Assembly: GCF_900130015.1 (NCBI RefSeq)
Contig: NZ_FQXS01000006.1
Location: forward strand, 1-64,000
Length of the DNA: 64,000 nt
Origin: Desulfofustis glycolicus DSM 9705
GTDB lineage: Bacteria > Desulfobacterota > Desulfobulbia > Desulfobulbales > Desulfocapsaceae
Direction of reading: 5' to 3'
Of the stretch, positions 1-7,790 are shown piece by piece. The position numbers and the translations under genes are program-made. Every line of letters starts with the position of its first letter. Position 1 is the stretch's first letter. The notes under the pieces are model-generated. The model saw nothing but the letters and a program-made list of their open reading frames with translations, was not told where the DNA came from and ran no database searches.

Positions 1-2
1 AG

Positions 3-254
3 GAAAAGGTCAGGGAGTGGGATTACCCGGTGAGCTGCCAGGTCAGAAGGGTTACGAAAAATGGTGCATTACGGTGGCGATCGACCAAGTGGGTCATGGT
101 ATCGACGGCATTAATTGACAAACATGTTGGACTGGAAGAGATTGGTGAGGGAATATGGCGAGTGTATTTTCGGCAAAAGTTGTTAGGATACTTTGACGAA
201 AAGAGCCTTCGAATCCAGGATGAAAAAGGCCGTTTAAAGAGAAACTATGTGTAA
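3..254 (+). pseudogene. IS481/integrase-type transposase, C-terminal fragment
   Basis: The reading frame is open to the window edge and ends at a TAA. The visible part matches the conserved tail of IS481-like (rve/DDE) transposases found beside many environmental bacterial genes: a KNGALRWRSTKWVMVSTAL stretch, then IDKHVGLEEIGEGIWRVYF and a terminal GYFDEKSLRI segment. This is the part after the DDE catalytic core that these enzymes share. The catalytic residues would lie upstream, outside the window, so it is not possible to say whether the element is intact. The next gene downstream is a beheaded TrkA-C fragment, which suggests the element inserted into or deleted part of a potassium-channel-type gene. 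A 74-residue reading from the GTG at position 30 is possible but unlikely to be the true start. Confidence 0.75.
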
Positions 255-277
255 GCGATGTGGTGACATAGTTGTAA

Positions 278-604
278 ATGATGTCCAGTACTGAACAGGG
301 CTGGCTGGCTGGAATGCGCATTGCCGAGTGCTCTCTGCGCAAAGAGGGAATCAGTGTTCTCGGGATCAACCGGGTGCACGGAGAGTATTTGGGCGTACCC
401 GACGGCGATACGGTTATCGAGGCGGGCGACACCCTCGTGCTCTACGGCAGAGCGGATACCCTGCGCAACTTGAGCCAGCGCGAGGAAGGGTGGTCGGGCG
501 ATATCGAGCACGAACAGCAGGTGCAGGAGCAGAAAACAGAAAAAAAGGTCGAAAAACAGAAGGATGAATCAAGGCAACCGGAAGCTGAAAACAAAAGGTC
601 CTGA
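278..604 (+). pseudogene. TrkA-C (RCK_C) domain protein, 5'-truncated remnant
   Basis: The 108-residue product begins abruptly at WLAGMRIAECSLRKEGISVL and continues through YLGVPDGDTVIEAGDTLVLY. This is the usual beta-alpha fold and GDTLVLYGR end of an RCK_C domain, which binds a ligand and gates potassium transport or channel proteins. The tail is a charged Glu/Lys/Gln-rich extension. Proteins with this ending normally carry an N-terminal membrane portion. Here an in-frame stop at 275-277 and the transposase tail upstream replace it. I infer a gene decapitated by the insertion element. The ATG codons at 278 and 281 lie at the junction and no convincing ribosome binding site is visible, so expression as a free domain is possible but not supported. 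Confidence 0.6.
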
Positions 605-679
605 GGTTTACGGCCTGAATGGTTTTCGCTCCGATATACGACGTCCAAACCGATTTAAAGGGCGCGAAAGGTGATGACA

Positions 680-1039
680 ATGCAAAAGGTCGATCTCAAA
701 GAAAAGTTTACACTCTTTACCGAGCAGTGGCGGCCGAAGATTGTTGGCGAGTTGAACGGTCAATATGTGAAAATCGCCAAGTTGCAGGGTGAGTTTGTCT
801 GGCATCTTCACGAAGACGAAGATGAATTGTTCTTCGTCGTGCATGGGCAGCTCACGATTAAGTTGAAAGATCGGGATATCGATCTGTCTGAGGGGCAGTT
901 TTTCATCGTACCCCGGGGAGTCGAGCATCTTCCTGTCGCTCATAGCGAGTGCCACGTCATGCTGTTTGAGCCGAAAACAGTGCGCAATACGGGCAACGTG
1001 CAGAACGAAAGAACGGTCGAGCACAGCGAGAGGATCTGA
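680..1039 (+). CDS. Small cupin-domain protein
   Basis: This 119-residue single-domain cupin has motif 1 around FVWHLHEDEDELFFVVHGQL (metal-ligand pattern HxH-x(3)-E-x(6)-G) and motif 2 around GQFFIVPRGVEHLPVA. The family binds a divalent metal in a beta-barrel. Members with this sequence style are usually annotated as mannose-6-phosphate isomerase-like cupins and lack a proven reaction. The ATG at 680 is preferred because AAAGG lies 8 bases upstream, while the GTG at 671 and ATG at 674 sit on that site. The C-terminal 20 residues are polar and unlikely to be part of the barrel. The gene stands alone between remnants, so its context gives no functional clue. Confidence 0.8.
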   Translation: MQKVDLKEKFTLFTEQWRPKIVGELNGQYVKIAKLQGEFVWHLHEDEDELFFVVHGQLTIKLKDRDIDLSEGQFFIVPRGVEHLPVAHSECHVMLFEPKTVRNTGNVQNERTVEHSERI

Positions 1040-1121
1040 TCTCGACTGGCCAATGAGTGCTTGGTACGTGCTTGTTCATGAAGAAGCTAAGGGATGTCGC
1101 TGTTGCACTCATGATGTCGCA

Positions 1122-1220
1122 ATGAGACCCGAGCTTCCCGCCATGCTATTTTTCGGACTTGGCCTGATAGGCCTGAGCCAAATAGTAAAAAGGAAAAAGA
1201 ACACTCCTCAACAGTTCTGA
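1122..1220 (+). pseudogene. Orphan PEP-CTERM sorting tail (remnant)
   Basis: An open frame ending at 1220 encodes MRPELPAMLFFGLGLIGLSQ followed by a basic cluster (IVKRKKN). This has the architecture of a PEP-CTERM signal: a Pro-Glu-x-Pro motif, one transmembrane helix rich in Leu/Gly/Phe, then Arg/Lys. Such tails are recognised by exosortase in Gram-negative bacteria that make exopolysaccharide. No secreted domain or signal peptide precedes it in frame, so I read it as the surviving 3' end of a lost surface-protein gene. Chance resemblance in a short hydrophobic frame cannot be excluded. Confidence 0.4.
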
Positions 1221-2058
1221 ACAACATCTCTGCAGCAGTTTCTATCCCGCTCCTCGTTCGCACAACAGGCGGCAATAAGGGCTCCTTTTTCGGTAGTTCG
1301 TTCCAACATTCAGCGAACGATGATACCAGGAGATGGTTGCTCGAGAGCGATTGGGATCGGGTAAGGCGGATCTCGATGCAGAGGTATATCCAAAACAGCG
1401 TTTATTCGTCTTCATCGCCGGCCACAACGATAAAGCTACGAATCAGTCTGGATATTTCCGTCGGAGATGCCTAGGGTATGGCGGTAGAGGGTCATTTCCA
1501 TTCGTGGACTTGCGGGAATGGCAGAACGGGATCGATCAACGCTGCCGACAGCAGGATGAAACCGCAGTACCTATGTCTGTGCATCTCTTGTTTTGGCAAT
1601 CGCGGAGGAGATCATGGCGAACTATCGAGATATAGATGAACTGCTCCTGACAACCAACAAAGGCTCATTCGAGGCCGGTCCGGATCCGGGCGATGGTGTC
1701 GTGGTTTCTTTTGTCGGTCGGGGCGTGCGCGAGATACTTGTCCATTATGTCGACCGCGCTTCCAGAGTGTGCCGAGGAGAAACACGGGACACGGTGTTTG
1801 GCGGGGATGGTACGCAGCTGCTGGACAAGGCAGATTACGTGCAGTTCTCGATTTCAAAGATTGCCGGCATCAACCGGCGCTAGAGGCTTTATGGCCCCAT
1901 CGGCTAAATCTTGTCCTGCCATGGCTCTTTGCACCAGAGAGCGAATTCCTCGCACAGAACATGTTTCGTGTTCGGTTGGAAAGACGAGGGATAACGTCTT
2001 CCCCTCATGTCCGGTTGTTACATAAGGGGAGCATGAAAAATGTGAAAGGAGATACGAG
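1221..2058. other. Gene-poor 0.8-kb stretch, no recognisable gene
   Basis: Several short frames are open on both strands. One starts at the ATG at 1614 with a GGAGGAG upstream and encodes about 89 residues to 1883. None shows a recognisable domain, and several overlap one another without a dominant coding frame. Given the remnants just upstream, degenerate coding sequence is the likeliest explanation. The last 20 bases carry AAAGGAGA, the ribosome binding site of the next gene. Confidence 0.4.
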
Positions 2059-2511
2059 ATGAATATTTTTCGATGTATAGTTTTGGTTGCAGGACTTATC
2101 CTTGCCACGACCGTTTTCGCTGCCGACGGCTTGATTACCATGAAGAGTCAGCGCAGCGCCCCGGAGACCATGGACCGGCTTGAAGAGATCGTCAAAGAGC
2201 GTGGGCTCAAGGTTTTTGCGCGCATCGATCATGCCGCCGGTGCGGCCTCGGTCGGCAAGGAGCTTCGGCCGACCGAGGTTATCATATTCGGGAACCCGCA
2301 GGGCGGTACTCCGTTTATGGAATGCGCCCAGTCAGCGGGAATCGATCTTCCGCTTAAGGCGCTGGTATGGGAGGACGAGTCGGGTCAGGTGTGGCTTGGT
2401 TATAACGATCCGGTGTATCTCGGGGAACGCCATGGTGTCGGCCAATGCCCGGTTATCGAGAACCTGGGCAAGGCGCTTGCCGGTATTGCCCAGGCGGCAG
2501 TGACACCCTGA
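2059..2511 (+). CDS. Exported DUF302 domain protein
   Basis: The 150-residue product has a signal peptide (Lys-free hydrophobic stretch CIVLVAGLILATTVFA with an Ala-x-Ala cleavage site near residue 21). A single DUF302 domain follows: it opens with DGLITMKSQRSAPETMDRLE and contains IIFGNPQGGTPFME and ALVWEDESGQVWLGYNDP, both hallmarks of the family. DUF302 proteins are small alpha/beta folds of unknown activity, often periplasmic and near redox or stress genes. A good Shine-Dalgarno (AAAGGAG) precedes the ATG. The next gene, an exported phosphatase-like lipoprotein, starts 13 bases downstream, so the two probably share a transcript and the same compartment. Confidence 0.85.
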   Translation: MNIFRCIVLVAGLILATTVFAADGLITMKSQRSAPETMDRLEEIVKERGLKVFARIDHAAGAASVGKELRPTEVIIFGNPQGGTPFMECAQSAGIDLPLKALVWEDESGQVWLGYNDPVYLGERHGVGQCPVIENLGKALAGIAQAAVTP

Positions 2512-2523
2512 TCTCAGCGAATC

Positions 2524-3096
2524 ATGAAAGCGGTTGTGTTCCATCTGTCGTTGCTTGTGCTGCTGGTTGTTGCCGGTTGCCGGGATGCCACGGCGGCTAC
2601 ATCGCTTGAAACAGCCTGGCAGGCACTCCGCCAGGGTGAAGCGGTGGCCTTGATCCGCCATGCCGTCGCACCGGGGATCGGTGATCCGCCGAACTTTAAG
2701 ATCGGTGATTGTGCCACGCAGCGCAATCTTTCCGAGCAGGGGCGAGTCCAGTCCCGTCGCATCGGTGATGCCTTTCGGGCTCGGGGCATCATTGAGGCAA
2801 CGGTATTTTCCAGTCAGTGGTGCCGCTGTCTGGAGACTGCCGGATTACTCGGTTTTGGACCCGTTGACGCGGTCCCGGCCCTTAACTCGTTTTTTGCCGA
2901 GCCGGCGCGGGCCGAGGAGCAAACAGCGGCATTACGAGATTTTATCGCGGAACTACGGCCGACTCGGCCATCGATCCTGGTGACCCATCAGGTCAACATA
3001 ACCGCGTTGACCGGTGTTTATCCCGCATCCGGCGAGATCATTATTGTTCGAGCCGACGGCGAGCACGAAGTGGTGCTGGGTCGGGTCGTGCCGTGA
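2524..3096 (+). CDS. Histidine phosphatase-family lipoprotein
   Basis: The N-terminus is a lipoprotein signal with lipobox VVAGC at residues 15-19, so the product is probably anchored to a membrane facing the periplasm. The body is a branch-2-like histidine phosphatase fold. It has the LIRHA motif with the catalytic RH pair, NLSEQGRVQSRRIGDAFRAR with the second conserved Arg region, SSQWCRCLETA, and the late His in VTHQVNITAL. The family transfers phosphate to the first His; the natural substrate here is unknown. Length (190 residues) is normal for small periplasmic members such as Ais/SixA-like proteins. The gene follows the DUF302 gene closely and precedes an SDR gene by 55 bases. Confidence 0.85.
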   Translation: MKAVVFHLSLLVLLVVAGCRDATAATSLETAWQALRQGEAVALIRHAVAPGIGDPPNFKIGDCATQRNLSEQGRVQSRRIGDAFRARGIIEATVFSSQWCRCLETAGLLGFGPVDAVPALNSFFAEPARAEEQTAALRDFIAELRPTRPSILVTHQVNITALTGVYPASGEIIIVRADGEHEVVLGRVVP

Positions 3097-3151
3097 AATA
3101 CATCTGCAGTTCGGCAGCACCGGCTGCCGGAAACAACGGACAGGTGATGCG

Positions 3152-3901
3152 ATGAGCGACAAGGTGATGATCGTTACCGGCGGCAGCCGCGGTATCGGTG
3201 CGGCCACTGCGAAACTGGCGGCGGTGCGGGGGTACGTCGTCTGTGTCAACTATCTCAGCAACCGGACTGCGGCAGATGGTGTGGTTGAGGAGATCACCGC
3301 CGCCGGCGGGCGGGCTCTGGCGGTGGCCGCCGATGTGTCGCAAGAGCCTGACGTTATGGAGTTGTTTGCCACGGTCGATGGCCGGCTCGGCCGGCTCTCC
3401 GCCCTGGTCAACAACGCCGGTATCCTGGAGCGGCAGAGCCGAGTCGATGAGATTGACGGCGATCGATTGCAGCGTGTCCTGGCGGCCAATGTGGTCGGTC
3501 CATTCCTCTGCTGCCGAGAAGCGGTGCGGCGGATGTCGACCAGGCATGGCGGGCGTGGCGGGGCGATCGTCAATGTTTCGTCGGCCGCGGCTCGCCTCGG
3601 ATCACCCGGCGAGTATGTCGATTATGCTGCCTCGAAAGGAGCTGTCGACACCCTTACCATCGGGTTGTCCCGGGAAGTGGCTGCCGAGGGGGTTCGCGTT
3701 AATGGTGTTCGTCCCGGCTATATCCATACCGACATCCACGCCAGCGGCGGCGAACCGGGCCGGGTCGAACGACTGCGGACATCTCTGCCGATGCAACGGG
3801 GCGGACAGCCGCACGAGGTAGCGCAGGCGATTCTCTGGCTGCTCTCCGCCGAGGCGTCCTATGTTACCGGCTCGTTTATCGATGCGGCGGGCGGAAAATA
3901 A
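3152..3901 (+). CDS. Short-chain dehydrogenase/reductase (SDR)
   Basis: This is a classical SDR of 249 residues. It has the cofactor motif TGGSRGIG near residues 9-16, NNAG near 90, the catalytic Ser in IVNVSS, the YxxxK pair in YAASKGA, and the PGYIHTDIH segment after it. An NYLSNRTAADG segment after strand 2 suggests NADP(H) preference. The final GSFIDAAGGK is typical of the FabG/glucose-dehydrogenase-like subgroup, but the substrate cannot be read from sequence. The ATG at 3152 is chosen because CAGGTG precedes it and homologous proteins begin right before the first beta strand. The frame stays open upstream into the previous gene. Confidence 0.9.
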   Translation: MSDKVMIVTGGSRGIGAATAKLAAVRGYVVCVNYLSNRTAADGVVEEITAAGGRALAVAADVSQEPDVMELFATVDGRLGRLSALVNNAGILERQSRVDEIDGDRLQRVLAANVVGPFLCCREAVRRMSTRHGGRGGAIVNVSSAAARLGSPGEYVDYAASKGAVDTLTIGLSREVAAEGVRVNGVRPGYIHTDIHASGGEPGRVERLRTSLPMQRGGQPHEVAQAILWLLSAEASYVTGSFIDAAGGK

Positions 3902-3930
3902 CACCGATTGTGAACGGTTTTATATAAAAA

Positions 3931-3963
3931 TCGGCGGCACAGGTTTTAACCTGTCCCCCGCTG
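3931..3963 (-). repeat. Dispersed palindromic repeat A, copy 1
   Basis: Contains the near-perfect inverted repeat GGCACAGGTTTTAACCTGTCCC. Read on the minus strand it matches the copies at 12196-12229 and 52751-52784 over about 30 bases (GGGGGACAGGTTAAAACCTG core, then GCCG). It sits directly beside a copy of repeat B. REP-like palindromes of this style are often moved by REP-associated tyrosine transposases; none is present in this window. Confidence 0.7.
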
Positions 3964-3980
3964 ACTTTAAAAAACCAACC

Positions 3981-4041
3981 GGCCCTTCCGACCAGGAGCC
4001 GATTTTCATTGTTTGTTGTGACGTCCCGTCATGGGGGGTAT
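3981..4041 (+). repeat. Dispersed repeat B, copy 1
   Basis: The core GCCGATTTTCATTGTTTGTT followed by GTGACGTCCCGTCATGGGG recurs, with few changes, at 21424-21482 (same strand) and inverted at 30534-30600 and 52583-52656. All copies are intergenic. The GACG/CGTC part forms a small inverted repeat. I cannot assign a function. Confidence 0.65.
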
Positions 4042-4125
4042 GATACAATCGGTGCAGGTGGGTGATGGTTGCCCATCATGCTCGAGGTACCCGTCGGGCG
4101 AGAGATGGTGTGAGCAGGGAACGAT

Positions 4126-4455
4126 ATGAAGCGCATCTATTCGGCACAGCACTCGCCCGAGGCGTATTACGTCAAGGGCTTGCTCGAAGAGCAGGGAATT
4201 GCCTGCGAGATTCGGGGCGAGTCCCTGTCCGCCGCCCAGGGTGGGGTGCCGATTACCACGGAAACGGCGCCGACTGTCTGGATTCGCGACGGTGAACAGT
4301 ATCAGACGGCCCGGGCGATCATTGCCGACTACGAGCGACTGCAGCGCCGGCCCGTTTCTTCCGGGCCGACCTGGGTGTGTCCCGCCTGCGGTGAAACATG
4401 CGAGGCGCAGTTCGGCCAATGCTGGAACTGCCTTGCTCCACGAGATGACGGTTAA
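4126..4455 (+). CDS. DUF2007 domain protein with C-terminal zinc ribbon
   Basis: The first 70 residues match the DUF2007 'putative signal transducing protein' fold: MKRIYSAQHSPEAYYVKGLL opens it, and IACEIRGE and VWIRDGEQYQTARAII follow. The C-terminal 30 residues form a compact metal-binding knuckle with two CPAC/CWNC pairs 16 residues apart, consistent with a single zinc site. DUF2007 resembles the regulatory ACT/PII-like folds, but its ligand is not established. The 109-residue length is usual for the two-part version. The next gene begins 92 bases downstream in the same direction. Confidence 0.8.
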   Translation: MKRIYSAQHSPEAYYVKGLLEEQGIACEIRGESLSAAQGGVPITTETAPTVWIRDGEQYQTARAIIADYERLQRRPVSSGPTWVCPACGETCEAQFGQCWNCLAPRDDG

Positions 4456-4547
4456 GTGGGGGCTGCTGCCCGGACGGTGCGGAACGGCACTGTGCAGGGG
4501 GAGAGGCTCTCCACCGGCCATGATCGAGACAGAGGGGGCGTGACGCG

Positions 4548-5174
4548 ATGAAGACACTCTTGTTGCCCGGCCTCGGAGCGGATGCGGCGATGTATCCGAG
4601 CCGGGACTACTCCCATCTGGATCAGCTTGTTATTGCCGAATGGCCTGCCTACAAAGGGGAAAAGTCGCTGACCGCAGTTGCCAGACGGGTGATCGACGAG
4701 CACGCTGTCGGGCCCGAGATGGTGGTCGGTGGAGCCTCTCTGGGAGGCATGGTGGCCTTGGAGATTGCCAAGATTGCCGGTAATCGCACGGTTCTGCTGA
4801 TCGGTAGCGCCACATCGCCAAGCGAGGTCAACCCGGTTCTGCAGAAGGTGAGCCACCTTGCCGATTATACGCCGATACGGATGGTCCAGGCCCTGGCCGG
4901 CAAGATCAACGATCATCACGGCAGCGAACTGCTGGCAATGTTCGAACGGGCCGACAGCCACTTTGTGACGGCGATGTGTCGGGCCATCTTCAACTGGGAA
5001 GGCCGGGCCGATTATCGCGGCGCGGTTTGCCGAATTCACGGTCGGAAGGACAAGGTGATCTTGCCGCCGAAAGATGACGGCAAACTGATCGCCGATGGCG
5101 GGCATCTGATCTCCATGACCCATGGCCCCATCGTTGCCGCTTTTGTCGAGCGGTGTACGGCAAACGTCGCGTGA
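4548..5174 (+). CDS. Alpha/beta hydrolase
   Basis: The 208-residue cytoplasmic protein starts with the LLLPGLGADAAMYPS oxyanion-strand motif. It has a nucleophile elbow GASLGG (Gly-x-Ser-x-Gly), an acid residue probably in HGRKDKVI, and a C-terminal His in the ADGGHLISM segment, so the Ser-Asp-His triad looks complete. Similar short hydrolases act as esterases or thioesterases, but no substrate is evident. GGGGGCGTGACGCG precedes the ATG. The following flavoprotein gene begins 55 bases downstream, and the two may be co-transcribed. Confidence 0.8.
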   Translation: MKTLLLPGLGADAAMYPSRDYSHLDQLVIAEWPAYKGEKSLTAVARRVIDEHAVGPEMVVGGASLGGMVALEIAKIAGNRTVLLIGSATSPSEVNPVLQKVSHLADYTPIRMVQALAGKINDHHGSELLAMFERADSHFVTAMCRAIFNWEGRADYRGAVCRIHGRKDKVILPPKDDGKLIADGGHLISMTHGPIVAAFVERCTANVA

Positions 5175-5229
5175 CCGGCCACCGGTGATTGCCGCGACAG
5201 AAGCATCGACCTGCCGGGACGAGATCATC

Positions 5230-5871
5230 ATGGATTCATCTGTTCATCGTGCATGCCGGGAACTAGTGCAGCAACCGCCGGAGCCCCGCGTTGTGGGAAT
5301 CGGTGGCAGCCCTCGGCACGGGGGTAACTCCGATCACCTGCTCCGCTCGATTCTTGCCGGGGCGGCGCCTCTCGGCCTGGTCGCCGAGGCCGTGTATTTG
5401 CGGGATTTCCAATTTCAGGGGTGTATCGGCTGTGAACAATGCAGAGCGGCGGGCATCTGCACCGGTCTGCGGGACGGGATGGCCCTGATCTATCCGGCCG
5501 TTATTGCTGCCCGAGGGCTGGTACTGGTCTCGCCGACCCATAACTACAATGTGACCTCGTGGATGAAGGCCTTTATCGATCGTCTCTATTGTTTTTATCA
5601 ATTTGACGACGATCGGCCGCGCGGCTGGTCGAGCCGTTTTGCCGGCCAGGGACGAAAAGCCGTCCTGGCGGCTATCTGCGAACAGCCGGACGAGCGGGAT
5701 ATGGGCTTTACCCTGCCGGCGATGCGCCGGCCGCTTCAGGCGTTGGGCTACGAGATCGTCGGTGAGCTGGCGGTTTTCGGCATCTTTGACCGGGCCGGGG
5801 TCAAGGAGCGGGGCAATGTCCTTGACCGTGCGGCACAACTCGGTGCCGATCTCGCTGAGGCAACCCGTTGA
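5230..5871 (+). CDS. NADPH-dependent FMN reductase-like iron-sulfur flavoprotein
   Basis: This is a flavodoxin-like fold. GIGGSPRHGGNSDHLL forms the FMN phosphate loop, and YLRDFQFQGCIGCEQCRAAG carries the CxxCxxC-type cysteines of the iron-sulfur flavoprotein subgroup, with a further Cys in GICTG. SPTHNYNVTSWMKAFIDRLY is the second flavin-binding segment. The family shuttles electrons between pyridine nucleotide or ferredoxin and small acceptors and is abundant in strict anaerobes. The ATG at 5230 gives the expected N-terminal spacing to the first strand. The frame remains open upstream over the hydrolase end. Confidence 0.85.
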   Translation: MDSSVHRACRELVQQPPEPRVVGIGGSPRHGGNSDHLLRSILAGAAPLGLVAEAVYLRDFQFQGCIGCEQCRAAGICTGLRDGMALIYPAVIAARGLVLVSPTHNYNVTSWMKAFIDRLYCFYQFDDDRPRGWSSRFAGQGRKAVLAAICEQPDERDMGFTLPAMRRPLQALGYEIVGELAVFGIFDRAGVKERGNVLDRAAQLGADLAEATR

Positions 5872-6143
5872 TTTTCTCAGTGGTTATGCTGGCCGGTGGA
5901 TACCGGTCTCCAGGCAATGATCTCTTTTTCAGCACCGGACTTGATTCGTTGCTTTTTTTCGACAGCACTGCGAAATAGTATCCAATACATTTCTCACCTG
6001 CCGCCTTCTTGTGGTAAGCTAACGTCTGACACGCCGATGGATGGTTAGCCCGCACGGCTGACTCCCAATCGGTCGATCTGCCCGTTCATCGCTCAAGAAT
6101 GCACTGTTCAAAGCACTTCACTTCGACAGGAGCATCAGAAGAT

Positions 6144-7286
6144 ATGGAAACGTTTTTTGCACCTGCAGAAAGAACGACCGACGATCAGCTTGCCGAAGAA
6201 ATCCAGATTATCAGCAACAACCCCATGATTTCCGGGTTGCTTCAGTCCGCCGGCGGCATGCTGGCGGTTCTCGATGAGCGCCGACAACTCGTGGCGCTCA
6301 ACGATTCGCTGTTGAAACTGCTTGGCGTGGATGACCCTGCCCAGGCCTTCGGGCTGCGTCTCGGTGAAGCACTCAATTGCATCTACGCTGCCGAGGAACC
6401 GGCCGGTTGCGGTACAACCAAATGGTGTTCGAGTTGTGGCGCGGCCATCGCCATCGTCGCGAGCCTATCCGACAACCAGCCTGCCGAAAGGATTTGCGCA
6501 CTGTCGTCTCGCCGGGGTGCGCGCCAGGAAGATCTGGCCCTGCGCGTCAAAGCGCAGCCCTTTTCACTTACCGGCAGCAGATACCTGCTGATTTTCATCC
6601 AGGACATTACCAGAGAGCAGCAGCGGGCAGCGCTCGAGAGAATATTTTTCCACGACGTCAACAACCTCTTGTGTATGCTCGTCGGCGCCAGTGAATTACT
6701 GGTGACCAGAGACCCCTCGGAGCTGGCTCTGACGATCAACCGCGGAGCCCACCGGTTGCACAAGGAAATAGCTATTCAGCGCTGTCTGTCAGAGGATGAA
6801 GCTCATAGCTACCGGCCGCTCAATGAAGAAATCTCGCCGACTGAGATGTTGGCGGAGTTGCAGGCGCAATTTGTCAATCATCCGGCGGCTGGCAACAGGA
6901 AGCTATGTTTCCAGAATGGTCCGTCGGAGGTGACGATTTATACCGATCGATATCTGATCTCGCGGATCGTCAGCAACATGATAATCAATGCGCTGGAGGC
7001 ATCTCATGAACAGGACCCTGTCAGCGTGTGGGCGGAAAGGAAAGAGGGACAGGTGGTGTTTAGCGTGTGGAACGGTCAACAGATCCCCGAGTCTGTCGTC
7101 GGCAGAATTTTTCAACGTAATTCCAGTACCAAGGAACAGCCGGGAAGAGGGGTAGGCACGTATTCAATGAAGTTTCTCGGTGAGGATGTCCTCGGTGGCA
7201 GTGTTTGGTTCACTACGTCTGCACTGGACGGCACCACCTTCAGGTTCGCTCTTCCTGAAGGGGAAGGGAGCTGTTCCAGATCGTAA
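6144..7286 (+). CDS. PAS-domain sensor histidine kinase with Cys-rich PAS
   Basis: This 380-residue cytoplasmic kinase has a single PAS domain at residues ~30-155. It is distinguished by a cysteine group (C79, C89, C95, C98; CGTTKWCSSCGAA) that could bind metal or sense redox state. The phospho-acceptor region contains FFHDVNNLL with His170, followed by a divergent HATPase_c domain (IVSNMIINALEAS as the N box, GRGVGTYSMKFLGE as the G box). No transmembrane segment or receiver domain is seen and no response regulator is adjacent. The ATG at 6144 is chosen over 6099 because AGGAG lies upstream and METFFAPAER is a recurring start in this kinase type. The 272-base gap upstream probably holds its promoter. 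Confidence 0.8.
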   Translation: METFFAPAERTTDDQLAEEIQIISNNPMISGLLQSAGGMLAVLDERRQLVALNDSLLKLLGVDDPAQAFGLRLGEALNCIYAAEEPAGCGTTKWCSSCGAAIAIVASLSDNQPAERICALSSRRGARQEDLALRVKAQPFSLTGSRYLLIFIQDITREQQRAALERIFFHDVNNLLCMLVGASELLVTRDPSELALTINRGAHRLHKEIAIQRCLSEDEAHSYRPLNEEISPTEMLAELQAQFVNHPAAGNRKLCFQNGPSEVTIYTDRYLISRIVSNMIINALEASHEQDPVSVWAERKEGQVVFSVWNGQQIPESVVGRIFQRNSSTKEQPGRGVGTYSMKFLGEDVLGGSVWFTTSALDGTTFRFALPEGEGSCSRS

Positions 7287-7334
7287 TGCGGGTTTTAATG
7301 TTCGATCCGGTATTAACAGCACATATGTGATGAG

Positions 7335-7679
7335 ATGAGCGGCAAAAAACACCTCTATGTCCTGTGGACCAGTGACAACCGGATTACTGCCGACAAGATG
7401 GTCTTCATGTACACGGTCAATGCGCTTGCATACGGTTGGTGGGAGCAGGTGACCCTGATCATCTGGGGAGCGGCGGCCAAATTAGTGGGAGAAGACGAAC
7501 AGGTGCAGGCCATGGTCGGGGAGGCGATTGCTGCCGGAGTCCGGGTTTCGGCTTGCAAGGCCTGTGCTGACCAGTTGGGCGTGGTGGAACTGCTGGAAAG
7601 CCTCGGTGTCGAAGTGATCTATTGGGGCAAGCCGCTCACCGATATTTTGCAAAAAGATGAAAAACTTCTCGTCATCTGA
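7335..7679 (+). CDS. DsrE-family protein
   Basis: The 114-residue product fits the single-domain DsrE/DsrF-like fold. It has an N-terminal strand KKHLYVLWTSDN, a VTLIIWGAAAKL segment, a Cys pair in VSACKACADQLGVVELLESL (the position of the conserved sulfur-carrying Cys in this family) and a terminal EVIYWGKPLTDIL. DsrE proteins move persulfide sulfur or act as uncharacterised cytoplasmic accessory proteins in sulfur-metabolising bacteria. This stand-alone copy is not with dsr genes, so a role in sulfite reduction cannot be concluded. It lies 48 bases after the kinase gene and converges with gshA. Confidence 0.75.
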   Translation: MSGKKHLYVLWTSDNRITADKMVFMYTVNALAYGWWEQVTLIIWGAAAKLVGEDEQVQAMVGEAIAAGVRVSACKACADQLGVVELLESLGVEVIYWGKPLTDILQKDEKLLVI

Positions 7680-7790
7680 ATGGCGCTGATTACAGGACAT
7701 GGACTGACTATGCTTTCTGCCGGAGCGTTGTGGCCGGAGAAGAGGTCGATTTTTGCAGCCTGATGAAACGGCCTGTTGCGATTGCCTGGG

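Noticed and set aside
1614-1883. Open frame of 89 codons with GGAGGAG before the ATG
   Set aside because: No recognisable domain, competing frames on both strands, and it lies in a decayed region; kept only as part of the gene-poor stretch.
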